NCBI GenBank assembly: GCA_033032865.1
Contig: JAWHQI010000166.1
Coordinates: 2,294,001-2,358,000, forward strand
Length of the DNA: 64,000 bases
Direction of reading: 5' to 3'
Source of the DNA: Dactylorhiza incarnata
Lineage: Eukaryota > Streptophyta > Magnoliopsida > Asparagales > Orchidaceae
Part shown: positions 11,267 through 23,070 of the stretch, in pieces
Layout: each line of letters opens with the position of its first letter
How positions within the stretch are numbered: position 1 is the stretch's first letter
The notes under the pieces: model-generated
Told to the model about the DNA's origin: nothing
Databases searched by the model: none
The model's input: only the letters and a program-made list of their open reading frames with translations
Position numbers and translations under genes: made by a program

Positions 11267-13217
11267 CTAGAAAGAAGATGAGAGTAAAGATCCGGATACC
11301 CAAGTGGTACCACCCATAGAGTAAGTGGAAGCCTTAGGTACCCAGATTTGTTTTAAAGCATTTTGTTTTATTTTCCTGCAAGAACTAGATGTGTGACCTA
11401 ACCTATAACAGTTTGCACACGTAATAAAGGGGGTTGAGATCCTTTTCTGGAATATTTTCTTGCTGGAATAAATTAGATTTACAGAAGTAAAGCATTTTGA
11501 AAAGGAAAAATACGGTTTCTGGTATGAGGTGCTAGCGCCGACGTTAGTGGCTAGCGCCGGGCGGTAGCCCTCACCTCGATATCCGAGCCCAAATTTTCCA
11601 GAACCATGGTACTGGTTCCCTAAAATCATTTCCAGAGATTTTTGGCCTATTCCAAATTTTTTAATGGCCATGGTGAGATCATGAACTTGTGCCTTAAGTG
11701 AAGAGTTTTCTTTCACAAGCATGACACACCTATTTTCAAAACCTTTTTTTATTATTTTTGATTTGCAAAAGAGAGGCTTCTAATTTCCTTTCTAATTCCC
11801 CCCTTCTCTTTTGTAAGAGTTTTGGCATGAGAGAGGGCTTTAGAAAGTGACTCTTCAATATCTTTTGCCAATTTTGTGGAGTGATCACATTCTTGGCAAG
11901 AAACCTTTCTCTTTTCTAAAACAATTACCTTTTTGGAAAGCTTTTGATTTTCTTTAATAAGAGATTCATTTTCACGATTTAACAAAATACCATCTTTCAT
12001 ATTTTTATCAAAAGCTTTGCAAGTTTCAAGAAATTCATTAAACAATTCATCATAAGTGGGAGGAGTTACCTCAGTGTCACTAGGAACACTGGTGTCGTCG
12101 CCGTCGTTTCCATGTCCCATGAGGCACATGTTTGCTTCCTCATATTCGCTTGATGAAGACCCGCTTCATTCTTCGGAGGAGGAGGAAGAGGAGTCATCCC
12201 ATGTCTTTGCTTTAGCACCTTCCTCTTTTCTTTCCCTTTGTGTCGTTTCTCCTTTTTCTCCTTCAAGAATTTTGGGCATTGGCTCCTTATGTGCCCCATC
12301 TTCCTACAATGATAGCATTCCGGTGGAGGTCTCTCTTCTTCATTGTCGCTCTCTTTTTCCTTCTTTGAAGACGACCCTTTCCATCTTTCACCCTTTTGGA
12401 AATATTTTCGAAAGGTGTTTCTCCTTTCCGGATTGCGCATGAATTTTTGGAAGTTCTTCACCAAAAGGATTTCTTCATCTTCATCCTCATCCTCTTGGCA
12501 CTCTTTCTTTGATTTTAGTGCCAACGCCTTCTTCTTTGGCTCCTTGTTGTATTCATCAAATTGGATTTTGAGTTCTACCTCATAGGTTTTGAGATTCCCA
12601 ATGAGGCTCTCAACTTGGAGCGTCCTTAAGTTGTGCGACTCCGAAATAGCCATCACCTTCGGGTTGAATTTTGGAGGAAGAGAACGAAGGATCTTACGGA
12701 CCAAGTCGCCATTTGAGAAAGTCTTTCCAAGAGCTTTTGAGGCATTGACGATCTTGGTGAAGCGCGTGTACATACCATCAACATCTTCGCTTTCGTCCAT
12801 TCGGAATTTTTCATATTCCGACTCCAGTTGGAAAAGCTTGGAATCTTTAACCTGCGATGTACCTTCATGAGTAACTTCCAAATGATTCCAAATTTCATAT
12901 GCAGTAGTACATGCAGAAATTCTATTAAATTCATTTCTATCTAACGCACAAAATAGAGCATTCATGGCTTTTGCGTTATTTTTACATTTGAGTTTATCCC
13001 GATCATCCCATTTATCTTTTGGTTTATCTAAAGTTATCTCTCCAACTACAAATGTAGGAGGAGAGTATTCTTCTTCTACCATATTCCAAACCTCAATGTC
13101 TAGGGTCATTAGAAAACAACGCATCCTATTTTTCCAATAATTATAATCTGACCCAGTAAATAGTGGAGGTCTACTAATTCCCTGACCCTCGGAAAAAGCG
13201 AGATCATAAGATGCCAT
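11267..13217 (-). pseudogene. gag: Sire-A gag with two zinc knuckles (frameshifted)
   Basis: Nucleocapsid precursor of the copia element. The start chosen is MASYDLAF at 13217, because the same start follows the PBS in Sire-B; an ATG at 13265 lies in the PBS region. The N-terminal domain (LFTGSDYNYWKNRMRCFLM) is the copia gag fold. A first CX2CX4HX4C knuckle (CYHCRKMGHIRSQC) is near 12280-12323, a coiled coil follows, and a second knuckle (CANCYRLGHTSSSC) is near 11380-11425. Single-base shifts near 12205-12215 and around 11725-11800 split it into three frames (about 12216-13217, 11752-12129, 11267-11722), with an extra stop just after the first shift. It ends at UAG 11267-11269, and the pol frame continues directly behind. 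Confidence 0.88.
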
Positions 13218-13251
13218 TATTCCTAGTTTTTTAAACTGTTTGGAAAAACCT

Positions 13252-13264
13252 CCCTCTGATACCA
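13252..13264 (-). other. Primer-binding site of Sire-A (initiator Met tRNA)
   Basis: TGGTATCAGAGGG on the minus strand, two bases inside the 5' LTR. This is the usual plant copia PBS complementary to the 3' end of initiator Met tRNA, with a mismatch at the end. Confidence 0.9.
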
Positions 13265-14020
13265 CTTGTTGGATCTTACGGCGCCCTTAGAGGGGGGGGG
13301 GGTGAATAAGGGATTAAAAATTCTTTGTAAATTTTTTACTAAATTGTTTAGAGAAACTTAGAATGAAATAATTAATTTATCTTAATGAAGGAAAACAATT
13401 GTAATTTGCAATTCTAAAAATTACGCCACATGATAGAAATCAAGTAAACACAAAAGAGACATGATTATATTATATGAGAAAAGTGTTTACAAAAAATTGA
13501 TTTCAATAGCGCTTGAAATCGGAGGCGAATAAAGTAATACAATTTTTCCTTTTCTATACCGACTTGTATCCCCACAAACCGGTTGGCTTTAGCCTATCCT
13601 TCCCCGGATAAGGCCTCAAGCCGCTCTAGCCAATCCTTCCCCGGGTATGTCCTCGAGCCCCCTAGATCTAAACACCTAGAACTAGTCGCCAACACAAGGC
13701 AAATTTTCCCCTAAGTCCTACCCAGACCTAGTCGCCAACATAGGCGAATTAACTAAATGATTACAAAAGAATATGGAATGAAAATAAAATTAACAATAAT
13801 GAAACTCCCTATATAAGATCTCTGAAGTTGAGGATGAAGGATCGCTGTAGCATAAGCAAGGTTGAAGCAATCGTCCTTCAGATGTAGCGTGGTGGCTTCC
13901 TTCTCCAGAAATCTTCTTTGAATTTGAGTGGGAGATAAACTTTCAGTAGAGTAGCAGCTCTGGAAATATGGCACAAGTAATCTCTCTGGAAGCACTAGCT
14001 CAAAACGAGAGAGAGCCCAT

Positions 14021-14030
14021 CATTTTATAC
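14021..14030 (-). promoter_or_regulatory. TATA-like box of Sire-A 5' LTR
   Basis: GTATAAAATG on the minus strand, directly downstream (element sense) of the CpG-rich motif array and followed by a CT-rich stretch. The same box is at 4091-4100 in the 3' LTR. Confidence 0.55.
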
Positions 14031-14036
14031 AACTTG

Positions 14037-14415
14037 GAGATAGCGCCTGCGGTAGCGTTCATATGGAGCGGTTGCGGAACCGTCGACGGTGTGGCGCTGT
14101 GCACGAATTTGAGATAGCGCCAAGCGGTAGCGCTAGCGCTGGCGGTAGAAAAAACTGTCGGTGGTGTGGCAGAATAAACTTTTGTCGAACGGAATTCGTC
14201 GAACGAAATTTTCGTCAAACGGAGCTCGAAGTTCGTCGAATGGAATTTTTTGCCGAACTAAATTTTCGTCGAACAAAAATTTTGTTGAACGTAGCTCGAC
14301 GTTCGTCGAACGGAACTTTTTGTCAAACGAAATTTTCGTCGAACGCAGATCGAAGTTCGTCGAACGAGCTAACGCCCGGCGTTAGCGATAGCGCTGACGT
14401 TAGTGCCGCTCCTTT
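14037..14415 (-). promoter_or_regulatory. CpG-rich motif array in Sire-A 5' LTR
   Basis: Many copies of TCGTCGAACG-like and AGCGCTAGCGC/GGCGGTAGC-like motifs in an otherwise AT-rich LTR, lying just upstream of the TATA-like box. The equivalent in the 3' LTR is 4108-4500. CpG-rich palindromic LTR motifs have been reported for Sireviruses; an enhancer role is my inference. Confidence 0.6.
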
Positions 14416-14559
14416 CAAAAATTTGATTCCATGCTGCCTTCTACCTGTGATGTATTTCACCTATAGTTCCTGCACACTATAAACACACTACAAGCAATAT
14501 CAAATACAATATGAGATTTGTTATTCTCAAATAAAAGGATGTCACACACATGTCCAACA

Positions 14560-14564
14560 GTTAA
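14560..14564. repeat. Target-site duplication of Sire-A, right copy (GTTAA)
   Basis: Matches 3329-3333. The giant LTR resumes here. Confidence 0.92.
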
Positions 14565-14596
14565 CTTCCCTCCCAAACCGGAACATTTTATAAGAA

Positions 14597-15265
14597 GGAC
14601 TGGGATAGTCCTGCGAGCGGTAGGCTCGGGTTATAAGGAAAGACTGAGATAGTCCAGCGAGCGGTAGACTCGTAGTTTAAATATAAAACTGGTGTAGTCT
14701 AGCGAGCGGTAGACTCGTAGTTTAAATATAAGACTGGTGTAGTCTAGCGAGCGGTAGGCTCGTAGTTTAAATATAAGACTGGTGTAGTCTAGCGAACGGT
14801 AGGCTCATAGTTTAAAATATAAGACTGGTGTAGTCTAGCGAGCGGTAGACTCATAGTTTAAATATAAGACTGGTGTAGTCTAGCGAGCGGTAGGCTTGTA
14901 GTTTAAATATAAGACTGGTGTAGTCTAGCGAGCGGTAGGCTCATAGTTTAAAATATAAGACTGGTGTAGTCTAGCGAGCGGTAGGCTCGTAGTTTAAATA
15001 TAAGACTGGTGTAGTCTAGCGAGCCGTAGGCTCGTAGTTTAAATATAGGACTGGTGTAGTCTAGTGAGCGGTAGGCTCGTAGTTTAAAATATAAGACTGG
15101 TATAGTCTAGCGAGCGGTAGGCTCGTAGTTTAAATATAAGACTTGTGTAGTCAAGCGAGCGGTAGGCTTGTAGTTTAAATATAAGACTGGTGTAGTCCAG
15201 CGAGCGGTAGGCTCGGGTATTATATTTGAAGGACCGGTTTAGTCCTGCGGGTGATTGGCTTGATT
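14597..15265 (+). repeat. 46-bp tandem array in giant 5' LTR (about 15 units)
   Basis: Units of about 45-46 bases. Each contains two small inverted repeats: AGACT-GGTGT-AGTCT and CGAGC-GGTAG-GCTCG. The outermost units read GGACT...AGTCC, a matched change on both stem arms. The 3' LTR has the same array at 23071-23765. Confidence 0.93.
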
Positions 15266-16560
15266 TCTATAAACCTTGGTTAGAATTACGAGCTGGAGTC
15301 TCGGTGATAGAGACGATAATTATGCATGTGCATAGAATGTGGTGGGTCTTCGGTTCTGTCTTAGTCGTCACACCGACAACAGTTCGTTGACTCGGCAGTG
15401 CTAGTGGTTTTTATAAGGGGCCAGGTTGTCTTACTGCGCGTCCGACGGGACGGATTCCCTAAATCCTGCCTGGCCAATTCAGTTTAGTATGCAGGAGCTC
15501 GTGAGTACCGGGTACCGGTATCACAGCATACGTTAGGGCCTAGATCTGGTAATGTGACTTACCCACCTAGGTGAGGAGACGCCAGCTCCTCTGCCACCGT
15601 TTGACCATGACGGGAGGTGCCCGAAAGGTTAGCTACCTCCGAAAAGTGGGAACTAAAGGTCTGTACATACAGAGTCGTGTGGGTGAGTTGCATGTGTATG
15701 ATATAATAATACAAACATTGCATCATTGCATTGCATATCATAGCATAACATTTCTGCATAAACAGAGACCTCATTGTATAAATCAGTATGGGCTCTTTTA
15801 TACGATGAGTTTACTTCTTGCCAGATCCCTTAGCTTATATGATTTTGTGTGTGCATATAAGTTAAGGTTAGTTTCGTAGCTGCTCTTATTTCTTGTACCT
15901 GCTTCTTTTTATTGCATTGTCTTTTACTTATTGTTGTCGCACTATACTCTGCTAGCATAGAATTGTTATCATTTAATGTTCAATAATTATAAACTCTGCT
16001 AGTCTAGCCACATGCCACCTGCTTTTGTTTACTCTACTTTGTGTCCTCCGCTTCTTCCTCCCGCACGGTGCCTAGGAGTCGCGGGGGGAGGCGGGCACAA
16101 AATCGGCTTAGTCTTTATGACTAACGGTCGGTTGCGACTGTAGGTGACTGAGGAGCTGGAGTCCCAGCTGGAAGAGGAGACAGGACCTGAGGAGCAGATG
16201 CCGCACATTACTACCGCTACACGATAGGTGCTGAGAGAGATGAGTGTTTAGCTTCCGCATGTAGTGTAGTGTGAGAGAGAGTTGTTTACTCTACTTGGAT
16301 ATGTACCGGGCTTAAGACCTTTCTCTCCTTTACTTGTTGTACTCATTGATGGACTTTTTATATTTTGTTGTATAAATGTGTGATTGTGGACTTGGTTTTG
16401 TTTATTTTCCTTCTTAGCTCTTGTTGTTCTGTTGATCGCTCTGCCGGCAGGATCGACGTCTTGCGGAGGCAGCTAACTCGGGTGTTAGTGTCACCGTAAG
16501 GCGGCGGTTCTGGGCATAAGATCCGGAAGCTCTCCAGGTGCGGGAGAGGGATCTTACAAC

Positions 16561-16575
16561 TGGTATCACTTGAGC
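16561..16575 (+). other. Putative PBS of the giant element
   Basis: TGGTATCACTTGAGC begins two bases after the LTR end. It keeps TGGTATCA of the Met-tRNA PBS used by Tekay/Del elements, then diverges from the usual GAGC context by an insertion-like change. Its position makes it a PBS, but the match is imperfect. Confidence 0.6.
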
Positions 16576-18339
16576 AAACGATCCAACAAGAAAGAAGTCC
16601 ACAAAACCCTGGGACACCCCCGCTCGAGTTAGTTTGAGGACAAACTAGCAGCGGAAGCAGTGGTGTGCACATATGTAAAAATCACACAAAATAGTCCATT
16701 AATCAATGTGCTAGGCCAACCCAACTAGGACATCATTCTATTTTGACGCACCAAGACGATTTCATAGCATATACTAATCCAAAACCGACCTCGGGTATAG
16801 ACTGGTTAAGGCATGATGACACCCAAAGTGACTAGGAGAAGAACCTTATAGGGAAGTAGTTGCTTTAGGCTTAAACTTCGAGGTCCTTAATTATCCTTCC
16901 AAGTGAGATTATCACTTCTTACCCAATGGATAGGATCGCCTCAAGAGACTGGTACATGAAATCCATTAGGGAAGTAACAAGAGACTCGTAAATTTTGTCT
17001 CCAAACCAACAACTAGGTTGTATCAAACCAATCATCGTGACAAATACCAGAAATCGGACAAGGAGCTGTGTTCAGTCGAATAAGGATTGGTGTTTAGAAA
17101 ATGCCCATTCTAAGGCTGCTTATATACTAGTCATTGAGAAAGGTGTGAGAAAAAAAATTGGTAACCCCGAGGATCCTAAAGTGCGTGGAATATTAATAGG
17201 TCTCAGGATGAGACTCCAAGTCTAGGGTCAGATACCCTAAGGACTGAATGCATGGCTAGGAAGAATATAAGCTAATGATACCAAAGAAACTTAGCCTAAA
17301 ATATATGGGGGGCTTATCCTTTTATTTATTGGGCTAACTTGGTACGGACTTGGACTTTCCTAGATCTTATTTAGAAGATGTATCTCAAACAAATGGATCT
17401 TGAGGTTGGTATTTTCAAACGCTTACTTGGGTGAAGATGAGGTCTTGTATGTGTAGACAAGTAAATAAAGCTTTAGAATATGGATTGGATAGGAATAGAG
17501 CTTGGGTGGATATAGGTCCTCATGACCTTAAGAAACAAACAATATATAAATAATCCAATGCAAGGATGATATCATAGATTCACCTCCTCAAGCCTGAGAT
17601 GATGATCTGTAATAGAATCGGGACAAATTGTAAGATGTCATTGGTCGATCAAATACTGGTTTTTCTTTTGTCAAGTTATTAGAAACATAAATTTGCCAAG
17701 TTAGTTGCTTGGAACAATATATAGCGTGACGAAATTTGTGGATTGGAATTAGATTCCCGCATGATAGAACTATAATTGGAATTTCTTGAATTTCAGGGCG
17801 TTCGAAGATAATGTACATACAATTATTGAAAAATCAAGCCCTTTTCGTTTTCAAATAATTATATCGTGACTTATATCCATATGCCTTAGGAGATAGTTGA
17901 TGCATAACCAGAGATCTTGAAAAGATGAATTATTGCACTTAACTGTTAAGATGATATGATTTAACCCTACCTAGTTTGATCCTAAACAAAAGGGTAACCA
18001 TGATTGCCATCATATTAGATCGTTGAAATTATACCTATGGATTAAGTAAATGAGAGAGTACTTATGATTTTTTTTAGAATCATGGCTTGACGAGCCTGGA
18101 AATTGAAGGACAAATGTCATTATAATCCCCAAGAATGATGTATGGTTTGGAGAGTAATATGTGATATTGGGAAATCCGACCTCTCATTAAATCATAACTT
18201 TAGAGGTTGGATTATGGTTTATACATAGTAGTGATGATCTCACGAGTATAATGAACTTGGTGATTTATTGACTCATACGTATTGGTCGATGCTGAACTGT
18301 ATGAAAGGATTCAGGAAGGATGACCACATGTGCACATAA

Positions 18340-18970
18340 GTTGAATTTTCATCATAAATAAGTTCATGTCTATAGCTAGATTATTGAGGTATGTGTCGAC
18401 TTAAAAGTAGAGATTTGTACCATGAAATATATTTACTGGATTGTCATAGAGACTTGCACATGGGCTTCTCATATCAGTAGGAAACTTGGAGAATTTTGTT
18501 AGAATTAATCCTTGAATAAAGGACAGGCTTCCTTCACAAGTACAATTTGAGATTACAACTTGAGAAATTATTTTCCTGAATTATCGGTGTTGAAATGTCA
18601 TGAGTTTTGATATATGATCTCTTGTGTCAGTATAAAGCTATGAAAATTTTATTAGAATTAATCATTGAGTGGATGACATACCTTCTTCACAAAGTACATT
18701 GTAAGATTACAACTTGAGAAATTATTTTCCTGAATTATTGGTGTTGAAATGTCATGAGTTTTGATGTATGATCTTTTAGATCAGTGCCAAGCTCTGGGAA
18801 TTTTATTAGATTCAACCTCTGAGTAAACTTCATGCTTCGTTCACATTGAAGAGTTGAGGTGATAATATAGAATGTCCATACCATGGACTGTAATTTGAGA
18901 AGTAGACACCTTGGGATATTAATACAGGAATGTTATAGAAATCTGTATATAGACTTTTGAAGTCAATATA
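18340..18970 (+). repeat. Degenerate 150-155 bp tandem repeat, about 4 units
   Basis: Recurring phrases such as AGATTACAACTTGAGAAATT and GAATTATNGGTGTTGAAATG occur about 153 bases apart, with decayed flanking units. It lies just before the 3' LTR, where plant gypsy elements often carry tandem arrays. Confidence 0.7.
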
Positions 18971-19230
18971 AACCCCTAGAAATGATGTCAGGTTTAATGA
19001 CTGAACAACCCTCATACTACCTCCACAAGTGGAACCCCGTAGACTCGAACTTGAATTTCGGGGACGAAATTATTCTTTTGTTTATTGGGATTTGTAACAT
19101 CCTCAGAACTTCTAGACCCCTTAACTTCAATTAGGATGAGACAAGTGGTGAGTGTTGTGAGTTTGTGCTAGGTTGCAACCTTAGAACACATAGGGTTAGG
19201 TGAACTCAAATGTGATCTCCTATAGGACTC

Positions 19231-19701
19231 AAGTCAACCTAAGTCAAACTAGATCAACATGAACTCACACCTACAAATTGATTCCACCAATAGATGATAA
19301 ACACTCTAAGGAATGCTATGGACCCAAAAGCCCCATCATGGGGTCACCAGTTGACCCAATTTGACCAAAGTCAAACTTGGGTCAACATAAGTCAATTCCT
19401 CCCCAATAGGTTCAAATGAACCCCAAAACATGAAATTGACTTCACCCCTAGTCTTAGGACATCATGAAGGGCCCAATTGACCCAAAAGTCCCATCATGGA
19501 GTCATCAATTTGACCAAATTGACCAAAGTCAACTTTCCCCCAATTTTGGTCAAAATCACACATGTTGGTCAAATTAACTCAAGTAGGCCTTCACCATGAT
19601 TCAACCAACCTTGGGTAGTGTCAATAGACTTAAGACCAACATATTGGACCAGTCAACACACACAATTGACTAAGTCAACACTAAAGTCAACTCTAGGTCA
19701 A
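19231..19701. promoter_or_regulatory. Cluster of about 20 TTGAC/GTCAA (W-box-like) cores
   Basis: I count about 20 TTGAC cores on the two strands in roughly 470 bases, often as TTGACC or GGTCAA. About one would be expected by chance. TTGAC(C/T) is the core of the W box bound by WRKY factors. The location at the start of the LTR (U3) suggests an enhancer. The 5' LTR copy is outside the window. Confidence 0.55.
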
Positions 19702-22700
19702 AATTGGGCTAAAATGGTATTTAAATGAACTAAGCCAAGCCATATGGGCTAAAGCCCTCAAGGTCAGCCCACTCGGAAGCCCATATGCCCAATGACCATG
19801 CTTGCTCCTCTGGATTTGAAATGGGATGACATGCAAGGGGTGAAATTGGGTTTTTCCCCCAATTTGGAGAAGAGACAAAAGGAAGGCATGCATTGAGTGC
19901 CATTTGTCACTCAATTCTTCTGCCCAAGGCCATTCCTAACCTCCTTAAAGGCCCAGCCAAAATTGGGTTGAATGAATGCCATGTGGTGGCTAGGAGGAGC
20001 AACCAAGGCAAACCCGAGCTCCACCTCTTCAAACCTTCCTATACACCCCTCCCCAGCTCATTTGGACCCTTCCACAAGCTTCAGAAGGAGGAGAGCAGTC
20101 GGAATAGCCACCTGGAGTGGAAATTTTGCTGGAGAATCAAGGTTTCGAGCAGGATCACCAGAGCTAGCCGCCACCATGTCGCACAGCCACAATACTCGCT
20201 GTCATCCCTATTTCAGGCACGGTTTCTCCCCCTCTCCCTCTGTGCTAGTATCTAGGTCCATTTAGGAGAGAAATCGGGCTCAATTGAGCCCGATCCCATG
20301 TGAGCTTGAGGGAGAAATCCCGAGCTTTCTCTTCCGCTCGGGATCGCCGGAGGAGTCGCCTCCGGCGGCCGTGTCGCCGCCTGGCGTTAGCCACCACCTC
20401 AACGAAGGTGGTGGAGGCGGTGGCCGACGGTGGTGGGCAGGAGGTTGCCGAGAAAAGGCCGGAGAAGATGGCCCAGGCAGGAGAATTCCTAGCCGTTGGC
20501 TATCGGGGAAGATGACGGAGCGCCGTCTGATCTGCGCTGTGATTCGTGCTGGATCGATTATATATATATATATATATATTAATATCCTTATAAATGTATA
20601 ATCTGTCACATTATTTCACTAGTTTTGTTTAATTATTTTAAGGCCTTTAGAAGCCTTATTTTGAAAAATGCCCAGAGACAACTAATGTAGATCTAGAAGT
20701 CTACTTTTATCTGAAAGTGAAATCAAGCCATTTTGTTAATTATAGGCCCCACAGTGCTCATTTTAATGAGGCTAGTCAAAACAAAAATCAGATCTTTGAA
20801 TGGGTATAACTTTTTAATGCCAAGTCTGATGGACTTGAGATTTTGGCCATGCATGCATGTACCTTATACCAAGCTTAGGTTTAAATTTCAGAATTTTTGG
20901 AGACAATTTTTCTATAGTTTTGTTCAAAATATGAAAAATTAAATAAATGAAATAACTAGAGTTATATAACTCCAAATAACCCCAAGTTTGGGTGTCATGC
21001 TTATTTAACCTATATTAGTCTCTGGTAAAAATTTGGGACCAATTGGATCCATGCAAGATTGGTGAATCCAACATTTACATTGAAGGAGTGTAGGGAAAAT
21101 TGGGGTGCATCTAGCAAAAAATGGGAAAAATGTGATTTTGGCCCATTTGCCCCATTAGATGCCCTTGAAACTCTGGTTTTGAGTTGGTGTGGATGGAATA
21201 CATCATCCTCTGAAGTTGTAGAATTTTTGGAGTTAAAATTTTAGGGTTTTATGTTTTAATTCAAAATTAGCCCCTTTCAAATTAATGAAATAAAAATGGG
21301 TAATTGAATCTAGAAAATTCTAGATCTCTGGTCATAGGTCTATAATGTTGAGTTAGACCTCTGGTGAATTATTGGGAATTTATGAAATTTATTTCATACT
21401 AGTGTTAGCACCAATTATATTTTTGCCCTTTTGAAGTTTTTATGATTTCAATGAGAATAGTTTTATGGAAAATTATGAAATTAAATGTGGCTCATTATTT
21501 CAGTATTTAGAACACCTATGATTATTGGTAGAATTTTTGGAGGAGAAAAAGTAGGCTTTTATGGCATAAGGGCATTTTTGTAAATTCCTTATCTTGTTGC
21601 AAACATGCATAAAATCCACTGAGAAAATTATGAGATTATGGATAGGCCCTTTTTAGATCATTATAACTACCTAGTAATTTTCCTGTGATTTATAGTTTCA
21701 TATAAATGGTAGTTGTAGTGTAAACCCTTATTGGCACACCAATTATATTTAAGGGTAAATATGGATAAATACTCTTTGTAATATTATGAAACTTAAGCAC
21801 TGAAGTTTTTAGGTCAATATTATACTTCTGTGATTTTATTAGAATTAATTGTGACCTGTAGAGGGTAGTTGTAGTGTAAACCCTTATTGGCACACCACTT
21901 GTATTAAATGATTTTTATGGACAAATACTACTTGGAAAATTATGAAATTATTCTAGTAGATTCCCTTGGTGATCCTATATCTCTGTAAATTTTCCTAGAA
22001 TTTTTAGATGAATCTCTGTAGTAATTATCAATTTATTGAGGAAAAACCCCCTTTTGTAATTAATTAATTTAATGGGGGTAAAATTAGTTTGTAAAATTCC
22101 AAATCTCTGGATATAGTGATATTTTCAAGTTATGGATCTCTAGAAATTAATTCAAATCATGTTGATGATTTTATACAGCATTTGGATATGATATGATCAA
22201 GTTATGGAACTCATTTGGATATGATATGATCAAGATTGCACCATAGGAGTCAAATCTAGCTCAATCTCATTTGGTCTGCGAATAGTAAAACTGATTTATA
22301 TGATTTAGACCACCGCTGACCTTCACAAATAGAACTATTAACTCTTTGATTATTATGAAGGCTCAGATTATTTGGAATAACATCTCTAAGGGCATCATGA
22401 GAAATAAGGGTTGGGGTGCGTTTAGCAAAGCTATAAGTGCAGGAATTTATAATGATATAAAAAGGAGGTTAGACCTCATCAAGGGCCCCACAAACAACTC
22501 ATCAGTGTTAAATGATTATATGGAAGTAAAACTACCCTTAGCCGGGTGAGCCATCTTAAGGTAATTACTCAAGGGCGAAGTCGAGAAATATCTAAGACAA
22601 ACCGTGGATTAAAGATGACGAAGAATAGGAGTGTGGGTCCAAGTAAGGCTAAGAATTTTTAGGTGTATGTGTGTAGTTCCTAGGTGAAGAAGGGAAATCG

Positions 22701-23070
22701 AGCTTAGAATGTGACGACCGGAGAGTCAGCACCCGGTCAAAGTTTGTGGTGTGGGAGTTCACAAGAACTCCCCCACTCCTAAGTGCCAAGTTTAACTCAT
22801 CTTAGAGATTTAAAGTAATTGGAGAGGAAAATGGGGATCAAGTAGAATGTGGTAGATACCAACAAGATTAAGTGCCTTGGGAAGAGGAAGTTCGGGGTGT
22901 CAGCTCGCCACACTTCCTAGTACCGCAGCGAGCCCCTCATCAGGTAACCATCCGGAAGTCCAAGGCTAACCCTAAAGCTTCTAAGATAAACTAAATTATA
23001 GATAAGACAAGTTAAGTAGGAGAACTTGACAAGTTAACTTCCATCCCAAACCGTAACATTTTATAAGAAG

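Larger units (their letters stand above)
3334..14559 (-). mobile_element. Sire-A: complete Sirevirus-like Ty1/copia retrotransposon
   Basis: An 11.2-kb element bounded by TGTTGG and CCAACA with 5-bp TSDs GTTAA. In element order (right to left) it has the 5' LTR, initiator-Met PBS, gag with two zinc knuckles, a UAG stop, protease, integrase, RT, RNase H, about 3.5 kb of non-coding 3' region, a PPT, and the 3' LTR. The PR-INT-RT-RH order and the YVDD box make it Ty1/copia. The long 3' region, repeated PPT-like motifs and CpG-rich LTR motifs fit the Sirevirus (SIRE/Maximus) lineage. Frameshifts in gag and two stops in pol make it non-coding as it stands. It interrupts the 5' LTR of the giant gypsy-type element, so it is the younger of the two. 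Confidence 0.93.
13267..14559 (-). repeat. Sire-A 5' LTR
   Basis: 1293 bases, the partner of 3334-4648. The G run here is 11 rather than 14, and a short segment near the TATA-proximal end is missing relative to the 3' LTR. The CpG-rich array is at about 14037-14415, the TATA-like box at 14021-14030 (minus) and the hairpin block at about 13558-13751. Confidence 0.93.
14560..16558 (+). mobile_element. Giant element 5' LTR, right part
   Basis: Continues the LTR interrupted at 3333 and aligns with 23037-25078 of the 3' LTR. It begins with the 46-bp array, passes through a structured, moderately GC-rich region (15240-15680), and ends GGATCTTACA at 16558 directly before a PBS-like sequence. No coding region seen. 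Confidence 0.9.
16559..19092 (+). mobile_element. Giant element internal region (non-coding, LARD-like)
   Basis: About 2.5 kb between two LTRs of about 6 kb. No gag, protease, RT or integrase signature is visible in any frame, and the longest ORFs (104 aa at 16358-16672 minus, 76 aa at 16995-17225) show no domain. The right end has a degenerate 150-bp tandem repeat and the block AATTTCGGGGACGAAAT (19054-19070), a feature I know from the pol 3' ends of chromovirus elements. I infer a non-autonomous derivative mobilised in trans, comparable to a LARD but with longer LTRs and a shorter interior. Confidence 0.75.

Noticed and set aside
12056..12870. Plus-strand ORFs at 12056-12442, 12343-12585 and 12589-12870
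   Set aside because: Shadows of the Sire-A gag on the opposite strand.
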